Below are positions 35,232 to 42,640 of a stretch of DNA of 64,000 nucleotides, one piece after another. The stretch lies in NCBI GenBank assembly GCA_040902535.1, contig JBBDXD010000018.1, positions 1 to 64,000 on the forward strand, in the 5' to 3' direction. Source of the stretch: Dehalococcoidia bacterium (GTDB lineage: Bacteria; Chloroflexota; Dehalococcoidia; DSTF01; JACRBR01). The translations under genes were made by a program, and so were the position numbers. The notes under the pieces were generated by a model. The model searched no databases. It was given only the letters and a program-made list of their open reading frames with translations, and had not been told where the DNA came from. Numbering within the stretch: the first letter of the stretch is position 1; every line of letters starts with the position of its first letter.

Positions 35232-36185
35232 TCACCGACGTCGGTGGGCACTCACAAGGACAACGATATTCGATGCGGCGAGATGCAGGGCGTAGGCTGC
35301 CAGGTAGTCTGGCACGGCGACCGGCGTGGCTCCTTGTCCGTGCGCTCCTTGCTTGTTCCGAATGGTGGGCAAGCCGCTTTCTAGTAAAGACCGCAATGCC
35401 GTGAATTGGCTCGTCAACTCGACTGGAATCAGCCCGTTCTTGAATACGAGATCAATCAGCCCTTGGGCGGTTACGTTTGGCTGGTAGCGCCATCCGCGAT
35501 TGTCGCAGATGGTCTTCATCGTGCTTTCGAAGGACTTCAGCGCCTCGTTGATGGCTTCTTTGTAACGGCCGGCGCGATAGTGCTCATGCGCCTTCAAGAA
35601 CTCCTGGCTGGCGCCGCGGAAAGCGGCGTCGTGTAGGAGCCTGATGGCCGGGGTCACGACCTCGCCGTGGATGAACTGCGAATCGATGCGGATCAACTGG
35701 CCATTCTCGAATCGATAGCCGATGGCGTGCTCTCGAAAACGGATGTTGAGTTCCGCAATCGCCTCAATTGGAGACTGCGTGACGTTGAAGTCATGCCGTT
35801 GGAAAGCGCTGGCCGCGGAAGACCATCGCTCCCACGCGATGGGAATCGCTTGAAACGTCAGCTCTATCAAGTCGAGCGCAGGAAGGGTCTCCGCCTTGAG
35901 AAGGAAGTTCTGACACTGCAAGAACGGATCCTGTCCCGAGCGTGGATCCAGCTCAAATACGCCCTGCTCCCTTGCGAACGCGTTATGGATCTCGACCCAA
36001 GCAATCGAGCACGGGGCCGAGCCCAAATAGCGGTCGGGAGCCACGAAGGGCCCGATTGACGCCACCCAGATATGGCAAACCTGTACGCGGAACGCGATCG
36101 GCAGTTTGTCGTACTGGTAAACGTCGGCCTTTCCGGCACTGGCAGCCCGAGCAAGCCGTTTCGAGAGCGTGTCTAAAATCGCCAT
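35232..36185 (-). CDS. Abi-like protein with HEPN-type motif (STM4504/CBY_0614-like)
   Basis: 317 residues. It begins MAILDTLSKRLARAASAGKA and VYQYDKLPIAFRVQVCHIW, which I associate with the STM4504/CBY_0614 (AbiJ-like N-terminal) family. The C-terminal domain has HYRAGRYKEAINEALKSFES, KTICDNRGW, and SGLPTIRNKQGAHGQGA, where R-N-K-x3-H fits the R-x(4-6)-H catalytic motif of HEPN RNases. Such domains often act in abortive infection by cutting RNA. It is adjacent to a DUF262/DUF1524 nuclease in the tRNA-Pro insertion, supporting a defence role. Family naming is from memory. Confidence 0.7.
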   Translation of the reverse strand: MAILDTLSKRLARAASAGKADVYQYDKLPIAFRVQVCHIWVASIGPFVAPDRYLGSAPCSIAWVEIHNAFAREQGVFELDPRSGQDPFLQCQNFLLKAETLPALDLIELTFQAIPIAWERWSSAASAFQRHDFNVTQSPIEAIAELNIRFREHAIGYRFENGQLIRIDSQFIHGEVVTPAIRLLHDAAFRGASQEFLKAHEHYRAGRYKEAINEALKSFESTMKTICDNRGWRYQPNVTAQGLIDLVFKNGLIPVELTSQFTALRSLLESGLPTIRNKQGAHGQGATPVAVPDYLAAYALHLAASNIVVLVSAHRRR

Positions 36186-36287
36186 GGCGGAAACGGTCCC
36201 CCTTTCGGGACCGTGCAGAATAGTACCTAACCTGAGGGAAACTTCGATGGGGTGTAGCTTGCAAGCACCGCGTTAGCGCTGCGGTAG

Positions 36288-36348
36288 CCCCCAGTCAAGT
36301 GCGCCACATGGGCGGTTCTACGCCCCGCCCAGAGTGAGGATCGTAGCA
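36288..36348. repeat. direct repeat copy 2: partial tRNA-Pro (candidate attachment site)
   Basis: A duplicate of the tRNA-Pro 5' half and upstream flank. It starts at the same five C of the anticodon loop and keeps CTACGCCCCGCCCAGAGTG then GGATCGTAGCA, but the D-arm has diverged and the 3' half is absent, so it cannot be a working tRNA. With the intact gene at 33162-33238 it brackets about 3 kb of accessory DNA. Confidence 0.72.
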
Positions 36349-36403
36349 GAGGCGTGAAGCCGCTTCAACGAAGCGGTTATCGAATACATCGCCGCCTTAT
36401 CGC

Positions 36404-36811
36404 TCAGGACTTCGCTTTCTTCGAAGGTTTCGCCTTGCCCGCGATCGCTTCGCGAACGAGCGCCTTGAAGGCGGACGCGTCGACTTCTTCGCCTTCGCGG
36501 ATGTCGATCGCGCGGCGTGTGTTTCCGTCGAGACTCGAGTTGAAGAGACGGGCCGGATCCTTCAGGGACGCGCCCCTGGCGAAGGTAAGCTTCACGACAT
36601 TCTTGTAGGATTCGCCCGTACAGATGATGCCGTCGTGCGACCAAATCGGCGTGCCAATCCACTTCCATTCCTCGACGACGTCCGGGTCTGCTTGCTTGAT
36701 GAGCTTGCGCATTCTGCTGAGGGTTTCCCCGCGCCAGTCCCCGAGTTCGGCGATTCTCTTCGAGATGAGCTCCGATGCCGGCTGGCCCTGGCTCGCGCCC
36801 GGCTTTTTCAT
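36404..36811 (-). CDS. DUF1801 domain protein
   Basis: 135 residues. The core matches DUF1801: [60 protein letters not shown] and a C-terminal Lys-rich tail ([10 protein letters not shown]). It is a YdhG-type alpha/beta fold of unknown function. It lies between two tRNA-Pro-like remnants. Confidence 0.82.
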   Translation of the reverse strand: MKKPGASQGQPASELISKRIAELGDWRGETLSRMRKLIKQADPDVVEEWKWIGTPIWSHDGIICTGESYKNVVKLTFARGASLKDPARLFNSSLDGNTRRAIDIREGEEVDASAFKALVREAIAGKAKPSKKAKS

Positions 36812-36860
36812 GTTCTCATCCTAGAAGTGCCAGAAATACGGTGCGCGCCCTCATCGCGGC

Positions 36861-37295
36861 TCAGGCGGGTTGAGCGGCTTCCGGTTCCGGCAACAAACCG
36901 AGCTGACGCAGCAGCGTCGCAGAGTCGAAGTAGACGTCATCCTGCGCGATCAACCCATCGGCGCCGAACGTGAAATGCGAGCAGCCGAGCAGCCCCTCCA
37001 CGCGGCGGTGGGTCGGCGGGATGCCCATCCACTCTCCCACGTTGGTTCCGGTCATCGTCCATTCGAGCCACACGTGCTCGCCGCATTCGTACAGTCCGCG
37101 GGGCTCGAGCGTGTAGTCCAACGCGCGCCAGACCACCTCCCTCCCGGCCTGGATCTGCTCGCGGCCCTCGTTGACCTCACCGGTCGCGACCACGCGCAGC
37201 ACGCCGTCCCGGGCGAAGCAGGCGGCAAAGCCGGCCGCGTCGTGGCGGTTGTAGACCGCGAGCATACGCTCAACGGTTTCCTTCAGATCACTCAT
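36861..37295 (-). CDS. SnoaL-like (NTF2 fold) protein
   Basis: 144 residues from the ATG at 37295 (CAGGAGGAC upstream). [20 protein letters not shown] is the usual first helix, with [40 protein letters not shown] and [20 protein letters not shown] completing the SnoaL/ester-cyclase fold. Such proteins are cyclases, hydrolases or ligand carriers. A much longer in-frame upstream extension to 38507 is a shadow of the DinB gene region. Confidence 0.85.
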   Translation of the reverse strand: MSDLKETVERMLAVYNRHDAAGFAACFARDGVLRVVATGEVNEGREQIQAGREVVWRALDYTLEPRGLYECGEHVWLEWTMTGTNVGEWMGIPPTHRRVEGLLGCSHFTFGADGLIAQDDVYFDSATLLRQLGLLPEPEAAQPA

Positions 37296-37400
37296 CGCCT
37301 CGTCCTCCTGGTAAGCACGTGCAAAGGTGTTCGCTAACGCAGATAACGTCCGACTTCCTGCCGTCGCCACACATAGGCGAGCACTGCGTTCGCGCCGGAG

Positions 37401-37460
37401 TAGCCCGCGGTCAGGTGCGCGACCGCGGCGGGCCACGCCCGACCCAGACCCGATCATATC
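37401..37460. repeat. diverged tRNA-Pro-like remnant
   Basis: GTCAGGTGCGC (37410-37420) matches tRNA-Pro exactly, and the next 27 bases match at 19 positions, including ACGCCC and CCCAG at the right spacing. This is probably an older or second remnant of the same insertion site. Confidence 0.5.
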
Positions 37461-37563
37461 ACGGCAAACGCTTGGTTGTTCGGACCGAATTTGTGTCGAA
37501 CGGTGCCAGGTGGCGGGCGCTGGTAGGCTTCGTCGATCGCGCGGTGAGTGAGTGGACGGCGGC

Positions 37564-37848
37564 ATGAGCCAGCAGGACGTCGCGGCGCTGGTGTCGGAGG
37601 TTGACCGGGCGCGGGGGCGGCTCCGCGCGCTGCTGCGCTCGAAGAATCCGGGTGCGCTCGCGAGGCGGCCGGCTAACGGTGACTGGTCGATCATCGAGAA
37701 CGTGCGGCATCTGCTGTTCGCGGAGCAGGCGCACCTCGGGCGGTTCCTGGCGGGCGGCTTCGAGTGGAGTCCTGCGGGTATGAGGCGCCGGACGAGCAAT
37801 GAGGCGTCGGTGCCCGGGTTGTCGGTGGTCGGAACTGGCGTTACTTGA
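37564..37848 (+). pseudogene. truncated DinB-family protein
   Basis: 94 residues starting MSQQDVAALVSEVDRARGRL, with RPANGDWSIIENVRHLLFAE and HLGRFLAGGFEWSPAGM, a normal DinB_2 N-terminal half. After that the sequence becomes low-quality and ends with a stop, so the C-terminal helices and metal His are missing. It lies just right of the diverged tRNA-like remnant and left of a complete DinB gene. Confidence 0.6.
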
Positions 37849-37978
37849 GCACGACGTGGGGATAGCGTCGACAAGGCAAACTTCGATGCTACGTGACCGT
37901 TGCGACATAGTAGCCGTTCGTCGTCGATGGAGCGGGCCGTGCGTGGGCGGGATATTGCATTGCAACCGCCGCCGCCTG

Positions 37979-37984
37979 TAGGCT
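37979..37984 (+). promoter_or_regulatory. TAGGCT -10 box, leaderless start of DinB gene
   Basis: TAGGCT is separated from the ATG at 37992 by 7 bases with no ribosome site. Confidence 0.45.
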
Positions 37985-37991
37985 CCCGCGT

Positions 37992-38519
37992 ATGACTCGC
38001 ATCGCCATCGAAACGCTCGTCGCGCAGATGGAGGCCGCCTATCGCGGCGACCCGTTCCATGCGCTGCGCAAGAACGTCGAGAGCGTGCGGCCCGAAGAAT
38101 GGAGCGTGCGCCCGGCGAGCTGGAGCGTCGACGAGTTCGGGACGCAGCCGGAGCTTTCGATCTGTGACATCACGCTGCACGTCGCGGGCGCGAAGTTCAT
38201 GTACGCCGACCGCGCGTTCGGCGATGCGTCGCTCGAGTGGGGCGATATCAGGCTGCCGCCGCTGGATATGAAGCCGGTGCTCGACTGGCTGGACGAGGGC
38301 CACCGCTTGCTCGCGGGAGGCCTCGCCGCGCTCGAAGACGACGCGGAGTTGAGCGTCGAGCGCCCGGCGCCGTGGCGCCTGCCGATGCGTCGCGCGCAAC
38401 TGATGAGCATCGTGATGAACCACGACCTCTATCACTCGGGAGAGATCAACCGGCAACGCGCACTGCTTCGCGGTGCGGAGGGGTGGGAGCGCGCGGGCGA
38501 TGCGCACGGATCAGGATGA
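37992..38519 (+). CDS. DinB_2-family protein
   Basis: 175 residues. The first helix holds ETLVAQMEAAYRGDPFHALR and the metal-binding His are in CDITLHVAGAKFMYADRAFG and MNHDLYHSGEINRQRALLRG, the standard DinB_2 pattern. The family includes metal-dependent thiol-transferases; substrate unknown. Confidence 0.84.
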   Translation: MTRIAIETLVAQMEAAYRGDPFHALRKNVESVRPEEWSVRPASWSVDEFGTQPELSICDITLHVAGAKFMYADRAFGDASLEWGDIRLPPLDMKPVLDWLDEGHRLLAGGLAALEDDAELSVERPAPWRLPMRRAQLMSIVMNHDLYHSGEINRQRALLRGAEGWERAGDAHGSG

Positions 38520-38588
38520 GCGGGCTGTTCGTCTTTCCGGTTATTCGACCTTTGCCTGAGCGCGCGCTAGACCGATCGCGCCAGCGGG

Positions 38589-39425
38589 CTACGCGAGCAC
38601 GCGTCCGCCAATGACAATGGCGAGCCCTGCCGTGGTGACCATCGCAAACTCGAGGAGCACCGCGCGGTCGAGGTGGTCGGCGAGGTAATGCGAGATGACG
38701 CCCGTCGTGAGGTAGAAGACGAGCAGGATGAAGACGCCCGCCAGGAAGCCTTCGAGCGGGATGAAGTACAACACCCACCGCGCTTCGCCGACGATGACGC
38801 CGATGACGGCGGCAAACACGAGCGCGCGGATCGGATCGGCCTCGGCCTCGCGAAAGATCTCGATCGAGAGCAGCATGCTGATCATGCCGACGGTGAACGC
38901 GGCGGGCAGCAGGTCGACGTCGAAGCCGTACACAACCGCATAGAAGCCGAATGCGGTGAGATACGTGATGACGTTGAGTGCGAAGCGCGCCATCGGGAAC
39001 TGCGCGTGTTCCGGCTCGACGGACAAATGCTCGGCATAGAGCGCGCTCGCCATCAGCACGGTCGCGCCGAGGACCGCCGGGATCTGCCAGTAGCCAAGGA
39101 TGACATCTTCAAGAAAGAGCCCCGCCGAAAGCGTGAACAACACCGGCACGAAGAGATACGGCGCCGTATCGGCGATCGTGTGAAACTGCGCGCGCGGATG
39201 CGATCGGATGATGCCATCGGCGCCGAGTCCGACGATGGCGGTGAGCGCGAGGAGGATCCACGGCCGCACCGGATCGAGCGAGATGAACATCGCCAGGCCG
39301 ATGCCGAAGACGATGGCGAGAAGCGGGATGCGCCCGGCGCGGGATGCACCCCGGGTCTGCTGCAGGCCAGACGATCCATCGTGGAGTGGCGGGACGCTCC
39401 GCTCGAGCGTAGGAGATGTAGCCAT
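38589..39425 (-). CDS. polytopic membrane protein of unknown function
   Basis: 278 residues with about nine membrane helices, for example IPLLAIVFGIGLAMFI, PYLFVPVLFTLSAGLFLE, NVITYLTAFGFYAVVYGFDV and LEGFLAGVFILLVFYLTTGV. No transporter or enzyme motif is seen. The soluble N-terminus of about 30 residues is Gly/Arg-rich. Convergent with the DinB gene. Confidence 0.75.
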   Translation of the reverse strand: MATSPTLERSVPPLHDGSSGLQQTRGASRAGRIPLLAIVFGIGLAMFISLDPVRPWILLALTAIVGLGADGIIRSHPRAQFHTIADTAPYLFVPVLFTLSAGLFLEDVILGYWQIPAVLGATVLMASALYAEHLSVEPEHAQFPMARFALNVITYLTAFGFYAVVYGFDVDLLPAAFTVGMISMLLSIEIFREAEADPIRALVFAAVIGVIVGEARWVLYFIPLEGFLAGVFILLVFYLTTGVISHYLADHLDRAVLLEFAMVTTAGLAIVIGGRVLA

Positions 39426-39613
39426 AGGAAGGTGCCTCGACGACGTGCGAGCGTCCCGGGAGGGGACGAACCGAGCCGTCCAGCGACAGGCGATCTTAAC
39501 CGTGGCTTCGAACAGGTGTCAAACTGGTGGTTGGTCGCTGGTGGGTGGCTGGGAAGCTTTGGACACAGATTGGCACAGATGTACGTCCGCAGGACTCGGG
39601 CGGGGGCGGGAAA

Positions 39614-39714
39614 TGACTCGTCCGCAGATGTAGCCGATGGGACCGATGTTGGGACGACTGGGAGTGGCTCGTCCGCAGATGTAACAGATGGGACAGATGT
39701 TGGGACGACTGGGA
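39614..39714. repeat. tandem pair of 50-bp CGCAGATG-type repeats
   Basis: Two units at 39614-39663 and 39665-39714 share CTCGTCCGCAGATGTA, then GATGGGAC, GATGTTGGGACGACTGGGA. They differ at a few positions. A related unit is at 39870-39901 and CACAGATGG occurs in the 56.3 kb repeats. Confidence 0.8.
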
Positions 39715-39804
39715 TCGGCGTCCGCAGGCAACAGATAAAGAAAGGCTGTTGTTGATCGACTATGACGCGGCTTGCCCGTACAACTTGTGGCGCGTGAATG
39801 GGCG

Positions 39805-39840
39805 GAGAGATCCCTCGCTGCGGCTCGGGATGACGGCGTT
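39805..39840. repeat. dispersed repeat, CCGTCATCCCGAGC...GGGATCT type
   Basis: On the minus strand it reads CCGTCATCCCGAGCCGCAGC then GAGGGATCTCTCC. In translation this is VIPSRSEGSL, a string met in many small ORFs of unrelated genomes. A second family member is at 41166-41340. Confidence 0.72.
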
Positions 39841-39979
39841 CCGGGGCGTGCCGACGCGGGATACGGTATCCGCAGATGTGACAGATGAGGCAAATGTTGG
39901 CCGGTTCTGCGGCGACGGCGGTGCGTGACGACGCATCTCCCGGTTAGACGGGCGCATCACCTGGCAGGTGCGGCGGTGA

Positions 39980-40957
39980 TCAGCGGCGGGGGCGCGATGG
40001 CGCGGGCTTTGTTTTCTTTGCGGCGGGCTTTGTTGGTTTTGCACCGTTCGTCGTCACGCGGACCGCTGTCGTGCGCTTGCGGGAGCGTTTCGCCCAGGAC
40101 GGAGCTTCGAGGCCGTAGATCTCGGCGCCGTTCAGCCACCAGAGGCGCTCGCGGCAGTCGTCGTCGACTTCGAGCAGGTCGAAGATGGTGTCCCATCGGC
40201 GCACGTGCTGGCCGATCTTCTCGGGGGCGGTGTCAGAGCCGAAGATCAGCTTCTCGAAGCCGATCTCGTGGCCGATCAGGCGGCGCTCGACGGCGTGCCG
40301 TTCGATCATGGTGCCGCCGCTGAAGTCGAAGTAGACGTTGTGGCGCCACCGCGCGACGGACGCCGCCTCGTCGTAGTTGCCGGTGCCGCCGAGGTGGGCG
40401 CCAATCAGGCGCAGGCGGGGGAAGTTGTTGGCGATCGTGTCGAGGTGGAAGGGCCGCATGCGCATGGCGGACATGTTGCGCGGCGCCGCCATCTGCTCCC
40501 AGCGGCGGTACACGTCACGCGCTTCCTGGCTGCGCCGCGGGTGCGTCAGCGAGTAGTCGAGTCCGCCGCCGATGACGCCCATATGCAGGAGGATCGGCAG
40601 GCCCTGCTTCTCGGCTTCCTCGTACATCGGGAAGTAATCTTCGCAGTCGTAGTCGCGCTTGACGCCAATCATCTTCAGCCCGCGGTAGCCGATCCCGACG
40701 AGTTCGCGCACCTGCTCGGGGGTGGTGACCTCGGGGTCGACCATGGCGGACGGGATCCACAGATCCTCGTGCTGGCGGGCGTACTTCATCGAATCCTCGT
40801 ACGACAGCCCGAAGCGGCCCCCGCACAGCAGGTTCGCCTTCGTGACGCCGGCGGCGATCGCATGCTCGTAGAGGTTCTCGACGAGCGGCGCCGGGTCGGC
40901 GTCGGGCTTCTCCCAGTTGCGCGGGAAGTGCATGTGGATGTCGAAGATCTTGCGCAT
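39980..40957 (-). CDS. amidohydrolase (amidohydrolase_2) with Lys-rich tail
   Basis: 325 residues from the ATG at 40957 (GAAGGAC upstream). It opens MRKIFDIHMHFPRNWEKP (H-x-H metal site), continues with ILLHMGVIGGGLDYSLTHPR (His), LIGAHLGGTGNYDEA (His) and KLIFGSDTAPEKIGQH (Asp), the ligand set of TIM-barrel amidohydrolase_2 enzymes such as decarboxylases and lactonases. After YGLEAPSWAKRSRKRTTAV the C-terminus is a basic Lys/Pro/Thr tail of about 30 residues, not usual for the family. Substrate unknown. Confidence 0.85.
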   Translation of the reverse strand: MRKIFDIHMHFPRNWEKPDADPAPLVENLYEHAIAAGVTKANLLCGGRFGLSYEDSMKYARQHEDLWIPSAMVDPEVTTPEQVRELVGIGYRGLKMIGVKRDYDCEDYFPMYEEAEKQGLPILLHMGVIGGGLDYSLTHPRRSQEARDVYRRWEQMAAPRNMSAMRMRPFHLDTIANNFPRLRLIGAHLGGTGNYDEAASVARWRHNVYFDFSGGTMIERHAVERRLIGHEIGFEKLIFGSDTAPEKIGQHVRRWDTIFDLLEVDDDCRERLWWLNGAEIYGLEAPSWAKRSRKRTTAVRVTTNGAKPTKPAAKKTKPAPSRPRR

Positions 40958-41165
40958 CAGTGGTGAGTCCTTCGTAGTCAGTCGCCAGTCGCCGCGATCA
41001 GTCTGACATATTGTCGCCTGTGGGCGGGTGAGGTTGCGTTCGGTCTCGTGGTGCGTGAGTCGCGGGCTGAAAGTCTGCGCCACGCCGCGCGTTAGATAGC
41101 GCCGGCTTCGCGGAGGGACGATCTGGTTCCGGGAGTAATCGAGGGAGAGGACTTGGTCGCCGCGA

Positions 41166-41340
41166 GGAGATTCTTCGCTGCGCTTCGCTTGCTCTGAATG
41201 ACGGGAGCGGCGATTCGGTTGCTCTGAATGACGGGAGCGGCGATTCGGTTGCTCTGAATGACGGGCTCGGCGGGTGGGTGTAGGCGAAGGCGATTGTCGT
41301 GATGGAGATTCTTCGCTTCGCTCTGAATGACGGGGCGTCA
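41166..41340. repeat. tandem and dispersed GAATGACGGG-type repeats
   Basis: GAGATTCTTCGCTGCGCTTC... is followed by two identical 30-base units (41191-41220 and 41221-41250, GCTCTGAATGACGGGAGCGG then CGATTCGGTT) and a partial third. A related copy lies at 41305-41335. The reverse complement reads CCCGTCATTCAGAGC...GAAGAATCTC. The 390-base gap 40958-41347 has no other recognisable content. Confidence 0.82.
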
Positions 41341-41347
41341 GTATGCA

Positions 41348-42535
41348 CTAGATGGCGCCGGCTTCGCGGAGGGACGTGATCTGGTCCCAGGAATAGCCTG
41401 ACGACAGCAGGATCTCCTCGGTGTGCTGGCCGAGTTCGGGCGCGGCGGCCGCGATGTGCGCCGGCGTTTCGCTGAAGCGCCACGGGGCGCCGACGACCTG
41501 CGTCGTGCCGTTCGAGGGGTGCTCAACGTCCACGAGGTACCCGTTGGCGAGCGCCTGCGCGTCGGCTGTGAGCTGTTCGTAGTCCTGCACGGGGCCGCAG
41601 ATCATGTCGTGCGATTCCAGGACGTCGATCCACTCGCGCGTGGTCTTCGCGAGGAACTTATCGTCGAGCAGTTCGTAGAGGACTTCGAGGTTGTTGCGGC
41701 GCACGCCTGCGTTGACGAAGCGATCGTCGTGCTCCAACTCCGGCATGCCGACGGCCTGGCAGAACGCCGGCCATCGATCGTCACCGACGCCGCCGACGAC
41801 CGCCCAGCCGTCGGAGGTCTGGAACGTGCGCCAGATCGTCGGCAGGTAGGAGTGGCCGCGGCCGCCGCGGTTCGGTTTGCGGCTGAGGATGAAGTACTGC
41901 AATTCCCACGCCTGCGCCGCGATCTGCGTGCCGAACAGCGACGTATCGATGCGCTGGCCGGCGCCGGTGGTCTTGCGCGCGTAGAGCGCGGCGGTGACGG
42001 CGAGCGCGAGGTTCACAGCGCCGATGTAGTCGGCGATCGCGACGCCGGCCGGCAGCGGGCCGCCGTCTTTCTCGCCGGTGACCGACATGAGGCCGCCGCG
42101 CGCCTGGGCGGCGATGTCGAAGGCGGGATGTTCGGCCTTCGGGCCAGCGGGGCCCCAACCGGAGGCGTGCGCGTAGATGATCGTCTCGTTTAGCGGGCGT
42201 AGATCGTCGTAGCCCAGACCGAGGCGCTCCATGACGCCGGGGCGGAAGTTGTGCACCATCACGTCCATCCGCGGGATGAGCGTGCGGACGACGTCGCGCG
42301 CCGCTTCGATCTTGAGATTGAGCGTGATGCTGCGCTTGCCGCGATTGTGCGCGAGGTGATAAGCGCTGAAGCGATTCTCGCCCGTCAATGCCAATACGCG
42401 GCCGAGGTCGCCGAAGACAGTCGGCTCGACTTTGATCACGTCGGCGCCCATATCGGCCATGATCAGCGTCGCCTGCGGCCCCTGCTGGAACACTGTGAAG
42501 TCGATCACCTTGACGCCGTCGAGCGGACCCGGCAT
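41348..42535 (-). CDS. family III CoA-transferase (CaiB/BaiF)
   Basis: 395 residues. It starts MPGPLDGVKVIDFTVFQQGP and shows LIMADMGADVIKVEP, LNLKIEAARDVVRTLIPRMD, VMVHNFRPGVMERLGLGYDD, and the catalytic Asp in EHPAFDIAAQARGGLMSVTG. This family moves CoA between carboxylic acids via an Asp-anhydride. The ribosome site GAGGAGGGG precedes the ATG at 42535. It is read on the opposite strand from the DNA glycosylase gene. The acid substrates are unknown. Confidence 0.9.
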   Translation of the reverse strand: MPGPLDGVKVIDFTVFQQGPQATLIMADMGADVIKVEPTVFGDLGRVLALTGENRFSAYHLAHNRGKRSITLNLKIEAARDVVRTLIPRMDVMVHNFRPGVMERLGLGYDDLRPLNETIIYAHASGWGPAGPKAEHPAFDIAAQARGGLMSVTGEKDGGPLPAGVAIADYIGAVNLALAVTAALYARKTTGAGQRIDTSLFGTQIAAQAWELQYFILSRKPNRGGRGHSYLPTIWRTFQTSDGWAVVGGVGDDRWPAFCQAVGMPELEHDDRFVNAGVRRNNLEVLYELLDDKFLAKTTREWIDVLESHDMICGPVQDYEQLTADAQALANGYLVDVEHPSNGTTQVVGAPWRFSETPAHIAAAAPELGQHTEEILLSSGYSWDQITSLREAGAI

Positions 42536-42628
42536 GACAATCCCCTCCTCGTGCTGAGCGATGGAGGCAGCCTACGACAACAACCGCGGCCATGCGAGCG
42601 CTCCTATCGGGCGGTCACGGCGCCGTGA

Positions 42629-42634
42629 TACGGT
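42629..42634 (+). promoter_or_regulatory. TACGGT -10 box, leaderless start of Fpg/Nei gene
   Basis: TACGGT lies 6 bases before the ATG at 42641; no ribosome site intervenes. Confidence 0.45.
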
Positions 42635-42640
42635 TGCTCC

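Larger units (their letters stand above)
39426..39979. other. long intergenic region holding dispersed repeats
   Basis: 554 bases without a supported gene. It contains a CTGGTCG-like stretch (39531-39553), two tandem 50-bp units (39614-39663, 39665-39714), one palindromic-type repeat (39805-39840) and a third CGCAGATG unit (39870-39901). Confidence 0.7.

Noticed and set aside
36248-36300. A second tRNA starting GGGGTGTAGC
   Set aside because: It cannot fold into a full cloverleaf; it overlaps the partial tRNA-Pro repeat.
36861-38507. Single 548-residue protein covering the SnoaL and DinB regions
   Set aside because: Only the last 144 residues match a family; the extension is antisense to the DinB gene and the RBS supports 37295.
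38508-38588. A tRNA or terminator between convergent genes
   Set aside because: No stem of useful length and no T-run were found.
41191-41267. CRISPR array
   Set aside because: The 30-base units are directly adjacent and identical, with no variable spacers and no cas genes.
40998-41483. 161-residue protein with PSFRATE repeats
   Set aside because: It is a translation of the dispersed repeats and overlaps the CoA-transferase gene.
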